Below are positions 29,413-40,403 of a DNA stretch of 64,000 bases, in pieces. The position numbers and the translations under genes were made by a program. This DNA is from Cutaneotrichosporon cavernicola. Its lineage: Eukaryota; Basidiomycota; Tremellomycetes; Trichosporonales; Trichosporonaceae. The notes beneath the pieces were generated by a model. It searched no databases. It had not been told where the DNA came from and was given only the letters and a program-made list of their open reading frames with translations. Every line of letters starts with the position of its first letter. Position 1 is the stretch's first letter. The stretch covers positions 248,001-312,000 of the forward strand of contig NC_083398.1 in the NCBI RefSeq assembly GCF_030864355.1, in the 5' to 3' direction.

Positions 29413-29628
29413 ACTGTGGGGGTTGCATGCCGAGCATGGCCTGTAGCGATCGTACTCAAAATGTTCATGCCGGTGCAGTCCCCGGTGCGAGTCTCTCGCA
29501 CACATCGTGTCCGTCCTGGCTAATGCAGATATGGAGCTGCTCGATTGACATCACTCATCTCCCCTTATCCCTCACCTCACTCACAGTTCAACCTTATTCA
29601 ACCACACCCCACCCACTGCTCCAACATC
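29413..29628. other. Intergenic upstream of SANT-like array
   Basis: About 216 bp of CT-rich sequence. No gene is seen. Confidence 0.4.
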
Positions 29629-29983
29629 ATGCCGAGTACTCCTCGATACTAACTCACCAACCATCGTTCGTGAGTAACGAAGCCTCGTCATCCGGGAACG
29701 ACATCTCGTCCACCAGTAGCGAGCCATAGTATTGCTTACTACGGTTCGTTCCTTAGCCACGACCCGTCTTTCCCAGTAACGAACTCATCACGATCACGTG
29801 ATATATAGTAACCTATATATAGGAACTGCTAATCACCTATATAGTTCCAACGTATGTATCACGTCACTCCGACTACGTTGGAACTATAACCACCTCCGCT
29901 GGTCTCGAGCAACCGACTATCGGTGAATACTACCTATCCACGGCAAGGCCGCCCGCGTGAAGGGCGATAAGAAGAAGGCGTAG
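29629..29983 (+). pseudogene. Interrupted relic of a SANT/Myb-like gene
   Basis: The start (29629, MPSTPRY then stop) follows the same C/A-rich leader type as the next copies. The tail at 29933-29983 reads PIHGKAARVKGDKKKA and then stops. That corresponds to the tails of the neighbouring copies (PFLHKAVRENG..., PYLHKMAREKGARK). The middle is unlike them, is AT-richer, and contains a 15-bp inverted repeat at 29840-29854 and 29874-29888. I infer a fourth copy whose core was replaced or interrupted. Confidence 0.35.
29840..29888. repeat. 15-bp perfect inverted repeat
   Basis: TATAGTTCCAACGTA at 29840-29854 and its exact reverse complement at 29874-29888 are separated by 19 bp. This could form a hairpin or be the end of a small non-autonomous element. 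Confidence 0.8.
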
Positions 29984-30162
29984 GGGGATGGGCGGGATGG
30001 GATGGACAGCACCGAGTGAGAGCACTGGGTGTCGGGAGGAGGCGGGGGCGCTGCAAGGTCAACGCGGTTATCTGGCCATGCTCATCCAACTCAACTCACC
30101 CTCAACCTTCTCACCTTATCACTACCGATATATTGAATCTCAACGCTCAATTTTCTTACAGC

Positions 30163-30518
30163 ATGCCCCCTCCCCACTCTCCTTCTCCCTCCCCTCCCCC
30201 TCGCGGGGTCAAGCGCGAAACCTAGCGCACCCCCTTCCAGGAGGACATCGAGCCGAGGAAGGCTCGCCGCACCACTAATCTCAAGGCAGCTCCCCGCAAG
30301 TGGACAGCCGACGAGCTCGATACCTTCCTCACCATTGCGCTCAAGCACGGTCCCAGCATCAGAAACAAGAGGGCAAGATTGAGGGCCGGACGGGCAACCA
30401 GTGCATGCGTACCTGGCTTTGAGTCTCTTGGGTATGGTGAGCTGATGCTAGTGTTACGGCCGTGCCGTTCCTCCACAAGGCGGTGCGCGAGAATGGTGGA
30501 CCGAAGGAGAAGGAGTAG
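30163..30518 (+). pseudogene. SANT/Myb-like gene copy with stop and frameshift
   Basis: It starts MPPPHSPSPSPPPRGVKRET and meets TAG at 30223. The same frame continues as RKWTADELDTFLTIALKHGP, parallel to the intact copy's AWTGEELDLLFTIALKRP. Near 30360 the homology jumps frame to EGKIEGRTGNQCMRTW. The last exon is recognisable near 30452-30518 as FLHKAVRENGGPKEKE. Two independent lesions make this a pseudogene unless the stop is removed by an intron that I cannot see. Confidence 0.7.
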
Positions 30519-30762
30519 GGTGTGGGTGAGGTGGGAGCGGGATTTGTAGCTAACGCGATTGCAAGAGTGGGAGTGCGAGTCGATACGAGAGGGCGCAAGA
30601 TTGACGGCTTCTCGAGTGCGACACTCGCTAAAGGATCTGGCCTGTCCTCAGTTGTCACCTCTCGTCTCTACCTTTGACTCACCGCTTCCACTCGACCTCT
30701 TAACCCAAAACCCAAACCCAACCCAGACTGAATACACCCAAACCCCCTCACTTACAACCCCC

Positions 30763-31146
30763 ATGCCGACCCACTCTCCCTCTCCTTCCCCCTCCCCACC
30801 TCGCCGAGTCAAGCGCGACGCCTTCCCATCCCTCTCAGACGTTAAGCCCAAGAAGCGCAAGGGCTCCAAATCGAAGCCAGGCAAAGCCCCACCCCGCGCA
30901 TGGACCGGCGAAGAACTAGACCTCCTCTTCACCATTGCACTCAAGAGACCCACCCGCGCCAACTTTGAGGGCAAGATTGAAGGTCGGACGGGAATGCAGT
31001 GTCTCAAGACGTGGGAGTGAGTTTGGGAGAGGGAGGGGTGGGGTGGGGTGGGGTGGGTTGGTGGGGGGAGGGGAGGAGCTGATGGCAGAAACACACTCCT
31101 GCCGTACCTGCACAAGATGGCGCGCGAGAAAGGGGCGAGGAAGTAG
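30763..31146 (+). CDS. Small SANT/Myb-like DNA-binding protein
   Basis: Exons 30763-31016 and 31089-31146 join to 103 residues. A Ser/Pro-rich and then Lys-rich N-terminus (VKPKKRKGSKSKPGK) leads into one Myb/SANT-like unit. This has an initial Trp (AWTGEELDLLFTIAL), a middle GKIEGRTGMQCLKTWE, and a tail PYLHKMAREKGARK. Spaced Trp residues and the ...R-T...Q...W third-helix pattern fit the fold. A role in binding DNA or chromatin is an inference. The 72-nt intron carries four GGGGT-type runs. It is the intact member of the array closest in sequence to the pseudogene upstream. Confidence 0.65.
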
Positions 31147-31554
31147 CTTCGCGAGGACATTGGGGTGAGCGAGGGGATGGGGGAGGGGATGGGAGCGTCA
31201 TGTACACTTGCCTTGCAAGGTGGGCGAGAGGCCGAAGGGCGTAGTGAGTGATCACCTGCAAGCTGTGAGGCGAGTCATTACATCCTTGCATCCTTGTATC
31301 CTTCGGGATTCACACGCCTCGCACTGCACACGCTGCCTTCTTGTCTCCTCGCCTCACGTCATCACCCTCACCCTCACCCCATATCTATCGCTCACTTGAC
31401 CCTCGTCTGACCTCTCGACTCCTCAAGCCACCTGTTCGACCCTCATCACACCTTTCTTCACCCAACCCACCGCTCCCACACCTCGTCACACCCCACCTCA
31501 ACCACCGCAGCCCCCTCTCCTCCCCTCTCCTCCCCCACCACACCACACCACACA

Positions 31555-32003
31555 ATGAAGCGCACGCACGACGACTCGGAGCCGGACCTCACCCCGAACC
31601 CGACACCTCAGAAGCCCAAGCGCCGCGCCTTCACCAAAGACGTCAAGCCGCGCGTCCGCCGTCCCTCACCCTCACCTTCTCCGTCGCCTTCGCCTGACCC
31701 CAACCGTGACACCAAGCCTGGCGTCACTGGCGTCGATTCCAGCGACTCCGAGGACAAGAACCCCAGCACGACGAAGGCTGGGGGAGGAGGTCGTAAGTGG
31801 ACGACAGCCGAGTATACCGCCCTCCTGCACCACGCTTTACCCAAGGTCCCCATGAAGGCTTGGGAGGGGGTTGTGCCTGATCGTACGGCGTTGCAGTGTG
31901 ATCGGGCTTGGAAGTGAGTCGTTGTGTTGTGGGTTTCAGGCGCTGACGCAGCCGTCGTGTCGTCCCCAAGCTGCTTAAGATACTGCAGGAGGAGAAGAAG
32001 TAG
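31555..32003 (+). CDS. Small SANT/Myb-like protein, divergent copy
   Basis: Exons 31555-31913 and 31952-32003 join to 136 residues. The N-terminus is charged (MKRTHDDSEPDLTPNPTPQKPKR), with an SPSPSPSPSP run. The domain is RKWTTAEYTALLHHAL, VPDRTALQCDRAWNR, then VVPKLLKILQEEKK. The intron sits at the same place as in the upstream copy (right after the domain's last Trp), which supports common descent by tandem duplication. The target is unknown. It converges with the GH16 gene. Confidence 0.65.
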
Positions 32004-32356
32004 GGTTCGCCGAACACAAGATGCTGGGCAACACGGTCTGGCGTTGTATAGCTATACAACTTGTAGATTGTCTTCCATGGCTCAGTCATATCAGCCATGG
32101 TACACCCACTCCCCCCCGTCCGCCACCAACACTGCCACACTGTACTATAGATACACTGCATCCATGCTACGGGATAGGATATGGGAGCAAGGAAACCTCA
32201 CAGAGGTGGCTCGCTCAGATTACGACAGCCACTGCACCAGGCAGCGACCGCAGGCTATCGTTGTCGACTGTCGTGCAGATCGTCCAGGGTCTATCAACTC
32301 GTCGGGGTCATACTCTACTCGTCATGAAGCCAACTGATGGCACAGCCACCGGCGGT
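32004..32356. other. Convergent 3' region with small inverted repeat
   Basis: 353 bp between convergent stops. CCATGGCT and AGCCATGG form 8-bp arms near 32078-32103. No gene is seen. Confidence 0.45.
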
Positions 32357-33664
32357 TTAGACAAGCTCGGTCGAGTTGAAGTACTTGATGTAGTTGACCT
32401 CCCAGAACGCGTTGTTGAACGCGTGTCCGTTGTTGCGGACATAGTCGATGCACGAGTTGTAGCCGGTAATAGCCGCGCAGCTCCGGTCCTGGCCGGCGTA
32501 GCCGGACTGGTGCCAGACAGAGTCGGCACCGGCCCAGTCGCCACAGAGCGTCGTGTCAAAGATGTTGAAGTGGTCGTAGAAAAACTGGTAGGGGCTGCAC
32601 GAAGACGAGGGGAAGTGAGCCACCGGAGTGCCCCAGTTCGCGGGGTTGGGGTTGTTGTTCGTAATGTCGGCAGGGATGTTGTAACGGGGGTGGAACCAGG
32701 CGGTGATACCCGACTTCTGCCAGGCGAGGACGTAGACGCCGCCACCGATCTCGTTGAAGCCGTCACCATACGACTGCGTCGACTGGTCGTGCACGCCGCA
32801 GCCCTGGTTTCCCGTGTTGGCCGACGAGCAGTCAAACGAATCAAAGCCGCCAGTCGTCATCTTGCCGAGCTGGTTGTTCTCAAGGTTGTTGGGCATGGTG
32901 CACCCGCGGCCAGAGTGCAGCGAAACCTGGTTCTTGGTGAAGGCGTTGACACCCTCGAGAATGTCGATCTCGCCGCCCTCGGGCCAGTTGGGTCCGTTCT
33001 GCCACCAGGCTGGCCAAGTGCCGCATCCAACGGGCATGTGAACGGCGTCCATCATGACCATGCCGCCCGTCCAGACGCGGTTGTTGTGGATGCGGACCGA
33101 CATGCGTGCACGATCAACCTTTTCGGTAGTCTCGACGCGCATGATTGCACGGCCCGCCGAGTTGACCGAGACGAGGCCGTTGTCCCATGCGACGCCGGAG
33201 TCGACGTACCGCACGTCTCCGTGGGTCGGGTCGTCCCACTGCCACCAGTTCCAGTACTTGGAGTCGAAGAAGTTGGCGCCCTGGATGGTGTCGACGTGCT
33301 GCCATGGTCCAGAGTTCTCGGTAGGTGGAGTTGACGACTGGGTTGGCGCTGGCGTGTCAGTGGGGGTTTCGGTAGTGGACGAGGGTCCAGCGCTGCTACA
33401 GAGAGCATTACCGTTGTTGTTGCTGTTGCTGGGCTTCGAACCATCGCCCTTCCAGCCCCACTTGTCAGCGTTCCAGCTTCCATCGTCACCGCCCCACTGC
33501 CTGCGGCGGCGCACCAGGCGCTGAGAAGAGGCAGGGCTGTCGTCGGCGTCACGCTGGGCGAGGGCTGGCTGAGAAACCAACCCGGCGCGGCGGAACATGA
33601 AGGGGAGAGTGGCGCCCTGGACGATCGAGGCCAGGACGGCGAAGAGAACAACCGAGTGGTACAT
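32357..33664 (-). CDS. Secreted GH16 endo-1,3(4)-beta-glucanase
   Basis: A single exon of 435 residues. Residues 1-17 form a signal peptide (hydrophobic VVLFAVLASIVQG). A basic RRRR site near 51-55 could be a Kex2-type processing site. A Ser/Thr/Pro-rich linker spans 75-118. The GH16 domain runs from about 125. The catalytic motif GGEIDILEGVN places Glu232 as nucleophile, Asp234 as helper and Glu237 as acid/base, in the ExDxxE form typical of fungal mixed-linkage or laminarin-type glucanases. Trp-rich substrate positions (WWQNGPNWP) and the final AFWEVNYIKYF strand are present. The protein should be secreted and act on cell-wall or environmental beta-glucan. No GPI signal is visible. Confidence 0.92.
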   Translation of the reverse strand: MYHSVVLFAVLASIVQGATLPFMFRRAGLVSQPALAQRDADDSPASSQRLVRRRRQWGGDDGSWNADKWGWKGDGSKPSNSNNNGNALCSSAGPSSTTETPTDTPAPTQSSTPPTENSGPWQHVDTIQGANFFDSKYWNWWQWDDPTHGDVRYVDSGVAWDNGLVSVNSAGRAIMRVETTEKVDRARMSVRIHNNRVWTGGMVMMDAVHMPVGCGTWPAWWQNGPNWPEGGEIDILEGVNAFTKNQVSLHSGRGCTMPNNLENNQLGKMTTGGFDSFDCSSANTGNQGCGVHDQSTQSYGDGFNEIGGGVYVLAWQKSGITAWFHPRYNIPADITNNNPNPANWGTPVAHFPSSSCSPYQFFYDHFNIFDTTLCGDWAGADSVWHQSGYAGQDRSCAAITGYNSCIDYVRNNGHAFNNAFWEVNYIKYFNSTELV

Positions 33665-35702
33665 TGTTGAGGGTGTAGGGTGTAGCGATGGAGAGTGTAT
33701 AGGGGTTCACGGGGGATATAGGTGACTTGTGGGGGGGGGGGCAGCGACTAGCGCGTGCTCGTTCGACCAGCGAAGAAAGTACCTGTTGACGCCAGCGTCG
33801 GCTGCGGTTCCAATCAGAGATGGGCGGGGTGGCAATCATGGTGGGAGTGTGTTTTATGATTGTGGCGAGATGATAAGGCAAGATGCCATAGAGACGTGGG
33901 ATGCGAGGCGAGGCGAGGCGAGGCGAGGACAAAGTGGAATAAAGAAGAGCGAGTACGCATTGTTCGCCAGTTAGAGGAAGGATCGTTGGTTTGATCGACG
34001 GTGCGTAAATGTGTAGGTATACCAAAAAGGGCAAGCAAGAGAAGGAGAAGAGAAAGAAGGGCGATCAGCTCGGACTCAAACGTAATGGGCATTCCGCCAT
34101 CACTCCTCACACAATCCACTAATGGACATTGTGTTCGGCATCGATGGCGGAGGCAACGTAGACTTGTACTCACGTTTGGAGCGATAAACTCGTTTGAGGG
34201 GAGAATGGGAGGTGGGGAAAAGAGTCGGGGTTCAGTCTTGTAGATGGCTTTTGAAGGGAGCTGGGGGGTACCGCCGGTACGGTGAAGCCGGTGAAAGGCT
34301 GCTTGCCCGGCTCGTCCTGCTGTACTGGAACCTGATGACTTGATGCATACAGAGTGATGAGTGGTCGACCGGGGTTGGCTGCGTGGCTTGAGCGGCTGAC
34401 GACGACCGCCACCTAGGATTCAAAGTCAGGCGCCGTCTCAGTTTGTTCCTGAAATAATCTCACCCAGTAACTCTGTAGTCATGTCCAACATTGACTATTC
34501 AGTGTTGGTTCCTAAACTCACAGGGCCCTCTGTAACTCAATATGATGGCAGGTGAGGGGGTGAGGGGGTGGGTAAGCAAAGTACTGGAGCCGAGGTACTG
34601 TAACGATTGGAACAACAGTACTGCCAAGCAGAGGCTGGTATCAACTTGGGTTTCAGGGGTGGTCAACTAGTTTCCACGCCAGTAGCGCCAAATAGAAGGC
34701 TGGTCTAGCCACTGCGTCACCCCCCACCCCTCATTAATGCTCCTTGGCTCGGCGCCGCGCCAGGGTACTCTCGGCGTACCACCGCGCTTTCGCTATCACT
34801 TTCAGAGAGGAGGGAGACGGCGGGCCAAGACGGGACAGACCGCAGGGGTCGGGCAACTCCCGAAGCCCCGAATATCCCGGATATCTCTCGCATCCTCCTG
34901 TCACTGGAATCTCTGTCCTGTCACCCCGTGCCCGACAGCGTTACAAAGACAGCCATCAACACTCTCGGCAGCATGATAGCACAGCCAGCCGAATCAATAC
35001 AGGACAGCTCTACATGGTCAGTACAGTAGGTGACTGTCAGGTCCAGGGTGGCGTGGACATTGAGCCAATGGATGCTCGGATGTAAGTGTCCGTGTTCTGT
35101 GCCCTGGCTAAACTTTGAGGCTGCCATTGAATTGGCGCCGAGAGATTTAGCGGCCTTTTGACCTTTATCACTGTGCGGTATTTTGCAGACGTGTATTGTC
35201 AGCAAACGTGCGAGTGAGGATCAAGGCGGTCGACCAATACCAACAAGGGCTCGCTGTCCCCCCTGGCTTACAGCGATCGAATAGCGTAGAGGCGTCCGGC
35301 GCCGAGAAATGGTTGTGGCGGGTCGTTCTTGGCTCGGTCACGGTCCCCAATTCTTTCATGTGTACTGACATGTGTACAGATGCTGACGTCGAAAATCAGT
35401 CGCCAAAAATCCGACTTCCGTTTGAGTCACGGAGATACAAGTGCACCTCCACTATTTCCCACGTGTGGTTGCTTCCGTGACCACGCATTCCGGATCGCGA
35501 TCACCAGAGTAGATCTGTGCTAGCCGACCTCCACCGCGTTCTCCATATCGGTATACGCGGCCAACCCCGGCACCTCCCGCGCCGCCCAAGAGCCGTTCCG
35601 CACGACTCGACATTTTACGCCCACCTCGCGTCCCCATCGTCCCATCTGAATCTACTCACTTGCCACTCACTCAAGTCTCACTCAACCCTCACAGAACACC
35701 GA
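33665..35702. other. 2 kb divergent intergenic region
   Basis: It lies between GH16 (-) and PDX2 (+). It contains a GGCGA pentanucleotide array at about 33902-33927 and a G-run at 33731-33740. Short open frames exist on both strands, but none has a domain or convincing codon pattern. Confidence 0.5.
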
Positions 35703-36720
35703 ATGACAGTATCGCCGCCCGAGAGCGTCACGATCGGCGTGCTTGCGCTGCAGGGCGCGTTTATCGAGCACATCCATTACCTTGAGCGGTGCGTCCAAGT
35801 TGTGGGGTGGGGGTTGGAGGGAGTGGGGAAAGAGGAAATGGAGCATGTTGCTGACCCAAGCGTACAACCCCAAGGGACGACCGTCAAGGCCATCGCGGTG
35901 CGCACGCCAGAGGAGCTTGCAGTGAGTCTCATCTAAGTTGGGAAGACAAACACTTGGCGGTCTAAGCCGAGATCCGAGACTGAGGTCATGTCATGTGCGA
36001 CAGAATAATCTGTGGCCGAATAATGATGACGGCTGAATCGGCTCGCTAGATCACTAGATCACTAGAGACGATTCAATGTCTGTGTTGTCACAGTTGTCTC
36101 TCGGCCAAGCTTAATGCTCTCCCCTCTCCCCCTCCCCTTCTCGTGGTATCTAACACCAGCTCTGCGACGCCCTAGTAATCCCCGGCGGCGAGTCCACTGC
36201 CATCACCCGCGTCGCAGCGCGCACCCACGGCCTCCTCCCCGCTCTCATCGAGTTCGTCTCCAACCCCTCCCGCCCCGTATACGGCACATGCGCCGGCATG
36301 ATCCTGATGGCGGACGATGTCGGCGGCGGCAAGCGTAAAGGTGACGGCGGGCGTTGGGGCGGGATGCGCGGCCTCAAAGTCTGGCGCAACCTTTATGGGG
36401 GACAACTCGAGAGCTTTGAATGTCCCATGGTCATTCCGTGCTTGAAGGGGTCGGAACCGTTTAATACGATTTTCATTCGCGCGCCAGCAGTCCATTCTCT
36501 TACTGGGGAGGTTGAGACCGAGGTTTTGGCTGCTTTGCCAGAAGGCTGCGTCGCGGCCCCGCCGCCCAATGATAGTCCCCTCGGAGAGCCAGATGTCCAG
36601 CTCACGGGGGCGGTCATGCTTCGTCAAGGGCGTAAGCTCGTTACGTCGTTCCACCCAGAGTTGAGCGGCGATGCGCGGATCCACGAGTACTGGGTCGAGA
36701 AGTGTGTTCTGGGCCTGTGA
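35703..36720 (+). CDS. SNO1: Pyridoxal 5'-phosphate synthase glutaminase subunit
   Basis: Exons 35703-35788, 35861-35921 and 36160-36720 join to 235 residues. This is the PDX2/SNO1 class I glutaminase that feeds ammonia to PDX1/SNZ for vitamin B6 synthesis. It has the family start IGVLALQGAF and the oxyanion segment IPGGES. The nucleophile is Cys93 in YGTCAGMIL, and the His/Glu pair is in SFHPELSGD near the end. The AVRTPEEL segment before the second intron is also typical. Intron 2 is 238 nt and contains three overlapping AGATCACT units. It converges with YPP1, 98 bp apart. No PDX1 gene is in the window. Confidence 0.93.
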
Positions 36721-36818
36721 TAGATTTGTATACATCATCGATGACTAGATGTCCTGGACTCATGGGGGGAGACATGCGTGAACTTGCTTCGACTATGTAC
36801 ATCTAGCTACCTACCTAC

Positions 36819-39800
36819 TCACTCACTCCATCGGGGCAGTGCGTCCGGTAGCGCGCGGCACGTCCGTGTGCATTCCAGCTGCAATGCGTAGAGGAGACAT
36901 TCGCGCGCACGCGCATGTCTGTCCTGCCGCTCACACACCTTGGCAAGCGCGAACCACGCTTCGGGCACGTCCCATCCCCGGTCCTGCACCAGTTGAGAAA
37001 GTAGACTGTGAGCGAGATCCACAGCCCCAGCCTCGACGTGAAGGCGGGCAACGCCCACCGCGCCAGGAGGATAGTCAGGACGGAGGAGCAGGCTCTTCGT
37101 AAACGCCGCCTGCGCGTCCTCTGCCTTTCCAGCTGCGCAGTTCCACAACCCCAATTGGGCCCACACGGCGGGATTCTCGGGGTCGCGCGTCTCGGCCTCC
37201 TCGATCGCCACGAGGGATTGCTCGAGGTTGCCTGAGCGGCGGAACGACGCCGCGCTCATCAGCCACATGTCTGAGAGGACGCGTTCCTCTTCGGGACTGC
37301 GGCGGACGACCTGCTTCAAAGGAGGTGGGGGTGGACCGCGCCCGCCAGCACCGGCATAGTGCGAGTGAACGGCGGTTGGGGCGATGCTCGGTGCGCCTGA
37401 CCCGCTCGTTGCGCTGGCCGCTCGCGAGCGTGGTACAACGTCCGGTCGGAGGGTGGAGCTAGGCATGCTAGCGGAACGAGAGTGCGAGTTGGCTCGGGCG
37501 ACGCTCGGCACATGCAGGTGTTTCGGGAGCAGACTCTTCTTGTGATGCAGCCGCCGAGGCTCGTCCTCGACCGCGTAGTCGTGTGGTGTCACTGGCGATT
37601 TCTGGGCCGGCGAACCGCGTGGTGGACTAGGAGGCTGGACCGTCACCTCTGCTGGTGATAACCCCGACACGGGGACAGGCGAGCCTCGCGGCGTTGCTCG
37701 GATCGAACCCCGCATTGATGGGACGCGCGTGCTGATCGTGCCTGAGCGACGGCGTTCGGCTCGTTCGCCCTTCTCGGTCCGCTGCGAGAAGAAGAGGAAG
37801 AGCTCCTGCTGCTGCTCCAGGGCGATGTCGGGTCCATGCAGCTTTTCAGTGACGACGTTTAGCGTCATGCGGAGCTGTATCACGGTCTCGAGACGGCGGA
37901 AGCGCGAGGAGGGAGGCACGCGTGCCGGGGTCGGCGGAACCAGGGACCCCTCGGGTGAGAGGAGCGGATGTGGTGGCGCAGCGCCGTGCCCGTTCACAGT
38001 TGGCAGGTCGCCATCGTCGGCCGCCAGAGCTTCGTCGTCGGCCTCCCATAGCGCGACGCCAGTTTGGCACGCCTTGAGCGCACCCTCCCAGTCGCCTGAA
38101 GCGGTCAATAACAGCGCGAGCAGGTGCCATGAGGGCACACTGTGGTCGTCGAGCTCGAGTGCCTCGCGCACCGCCTGGAGAGCGGGCTGTATCGAGCGCG
38201 CCGAGGCCTCAGCATACGCGAGGTGGTAGAATGCCCTTGCCGAGCTTGGGTCCAACATCGTCGCTCGCCGCAGGTGGTTGATCGCCTGCGCCTGGTACTT
38301 TGGTCGCTCGACTCTGTCCGCGTCTTTTCCCGACATGACCAGCCGTACGACGCCCTTATTCTCCTCAACGAGCGCGGCGAACTTGCGCGAGACACTACCC
38401 TGCCGCACCACGTCTCCAGCCAGTGTCGCGTACCGCCACGCCTCCTTGGCGTGGCCGAGGTCTGTGAGGAGCAGCCGCGAACCGACGAGCAGCGTGGAGA
38501 CAAAGTCCGTGTCCGAGTCCATCTGACCATACAACGTGGGGTCCTTGCTCTCGCCGTGGCCGTTGGCGTCGATCGGCTCGTCGTTCGGGTTATCCGCGAG
38601 CTCCCCGTCCTCGATCGTAAGCTGTCGCTGCAGGGCGAGCGTCGACTCCGGGTTCTCGGCTTGGCGCGCCTTGAGCACCGTCTCGACGTACAGCTCGAAC
38701 ACGCGGCGCGCCTCAGCGTAATCCCCGGTCGTAGGGAGGAGGCACGTCAGGCGACGCAGGATGAGTTGACTCTGGAAGGTGAGGTTGGTTGCCCACCACA
38801 AGACCGTGATAGCGTCAAGCGTGAGCCGCTGTTCGTGGTCGGGGAACATGGACACCTGGTTGGCAAACTCAATGACTGGCGCATTGAGCTTTCCCGCTTC
38901 TGGGAAGCTAGTGGTATTGTCAAGCAAGCGCTGGCCGTACCGGAACGCCTCGGCGACCTCTGCGTGCCACGTTGCGCGCGCTGTGCGGTTAGCAACTCCC
39001 CCCGTGAGAAGGTATGGTTCGGGGACGGTCGCCCCAGCTGGCGGAAACGCCTCGAAAAGCGCGGCGAGGTAGAGGTTGAGCATGCGCTGCCTTTGGCGCG
39101 CACGGAAGGTTGGGGGCCATCCCGCCGCGACGGCGTGGTATGTCCGAAGGATCCGGAGGGTTAGTTGCGATTCGGAGGTGTGAGCGGCAATGACGGCCGC
39201 CCGAGTAAGTGCCGTGGAGATGTAGCGCATAAGTTCGCGCTGGTCGGCGGCAGGAGGTGGGGGTTTGGGCGTGTTTGGAGCCTGGAGGTATGTCGGGGTG
39301 GTGAGGGGGTGTACCGAGAGTTTGTCGAGCAACCTGACAGCTTCTATGTAGCTTTGGAGGGCGAGAGAAGTATCGGGCCGACTCGCGAGCTCATAGCACA
39401 TGCCTTGAACAGCGCGGGCGCGGACGCGTTCCACCACGGCGGCGTCGCCTGGGACGACGCCTTCGGTGGGATCGCTCGCCCAGTCAAAGGAGCCGTACGC
39501 GCTCAATGCAGAGTCGTAGTCGGCCAACACGTAAAGCGCGTACGCGGAAGTGAGGGCGACGCTCCGTCTCTCCGTCTCAGTAAGCTTGGTTGGTGACAGC
39601 GCCGTCAATCCCTGGAGGGCAGTCTTGACTTCTTCCGGCGAAGAGAGAGGGTGCCGTGACCAAGCTCCCAAACGCCAGGCATCGTCTCCAGCCCCATCTG
39701 GCCCGTCGGCGTCACGCGTCGATCTCCGAAGGTCGGCTGCCGCAATACTTCGCAGCGCCCCGACCACCTCTGTGTCTACTGTCAGACTGCCCGAAACACA

Positions 39801-39984
39801 ACTCACTCCCGCCAGTATGCTTTGCCCATTTTCGGAGGAGCTCGCTCCACGACAGCGCGCCCCCGCCAGGCGTTGCGCCGGGGTTGGTCTCAGTCCAGGC
39901 GCCGCGCACGAGCGCACTGCCCAGATTCGCATTGTAGTGCGTGCCTTTGGTGCCTGCTGCAGAGCCGACACCTAGGCGGGACAT
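36819..39984 (-). CDS. YPP1: YPP1/TTC7-type TPR protein of the PI4-kinase complex
   Basis: Exons 39807-39984 and 36819-39778 join to 1,045 residues, starting MSRLGVGSAAG. The protein is alpha-helical with TPR-like repeats through its length. The clearest are near residues 600-640 (DPSSARAFYHLAYAEASARSI) and at the C-terminus (GNLEQSLVAIEEAETRDPEN, VWAQLGLWNCAAGKAEDAQ). A Ser/Pro/Arg-rich insert spans about 720-890. This matches Ypp1, the partner of Efr3 that holds Stt4 PI4-kinase at the plasma membrane. The 28-nt intron 39779-39806 removes a shift that would otherwise read an unrelated N-terminus. I chose 39984 because it extends in frame into WSELLRKWAKHTGG. Confidence 0.85.
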
Positions 39985-40403
39985 GGTCGATGGGTCGAGT
40001 CGAGTCAAGGTGAGAGGAGTGGAGTTGGTTGATGGACGTTGACAGCTTCCTTGGTATGCAACGTGCGGTCATCGATTTAAGGGTGGGTTTACGTAACGTG
40101 TATTTGGCGCTTAAGCGACCCTTTGGCTTTGGATAGAGTTCCGTTCACAGTTCGGCGTCATCCCCAGTTCCCGTAACCATTGAAGTGGCGCCAAAGTGTG
40201 AAGTGTTCCAAAGCCCAGTAGCGAGGCTGAGTAGATCGCAAGCATGAAAGACTGGCTTCTGGCTGAGCACCTAGGCTGGGAGTGAAGAGTGAGGTTGGTA
40301 GTGGCGAGAGGCGGTGGCTTCACGTAAGGGAGACAATCTCACACGTGGCACATCCGAAAGTTCAAGATGGACGCTGCGTCATTGTCATTTCTCAACAACA
40401 ACA
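39985..40403. promoter_or_regulatory. Divergent YPP1/PAC2 promoter region
   Basis: 419 bp between divergent starts. No distinct element was recognised. Confidence 0.4.

Noticed and set aside
32021..33334. 437-codon plus-strand frame
   Set aside because: It is antisense to GH16, which has a signal peptide and catalytic motif; the frame has no domain.
35196..35480. 94-codon plus-strand frame before PDX2
   Set aside because: No domain and no splice partner, and its codon pattern is unlike that of neighbouring genes.
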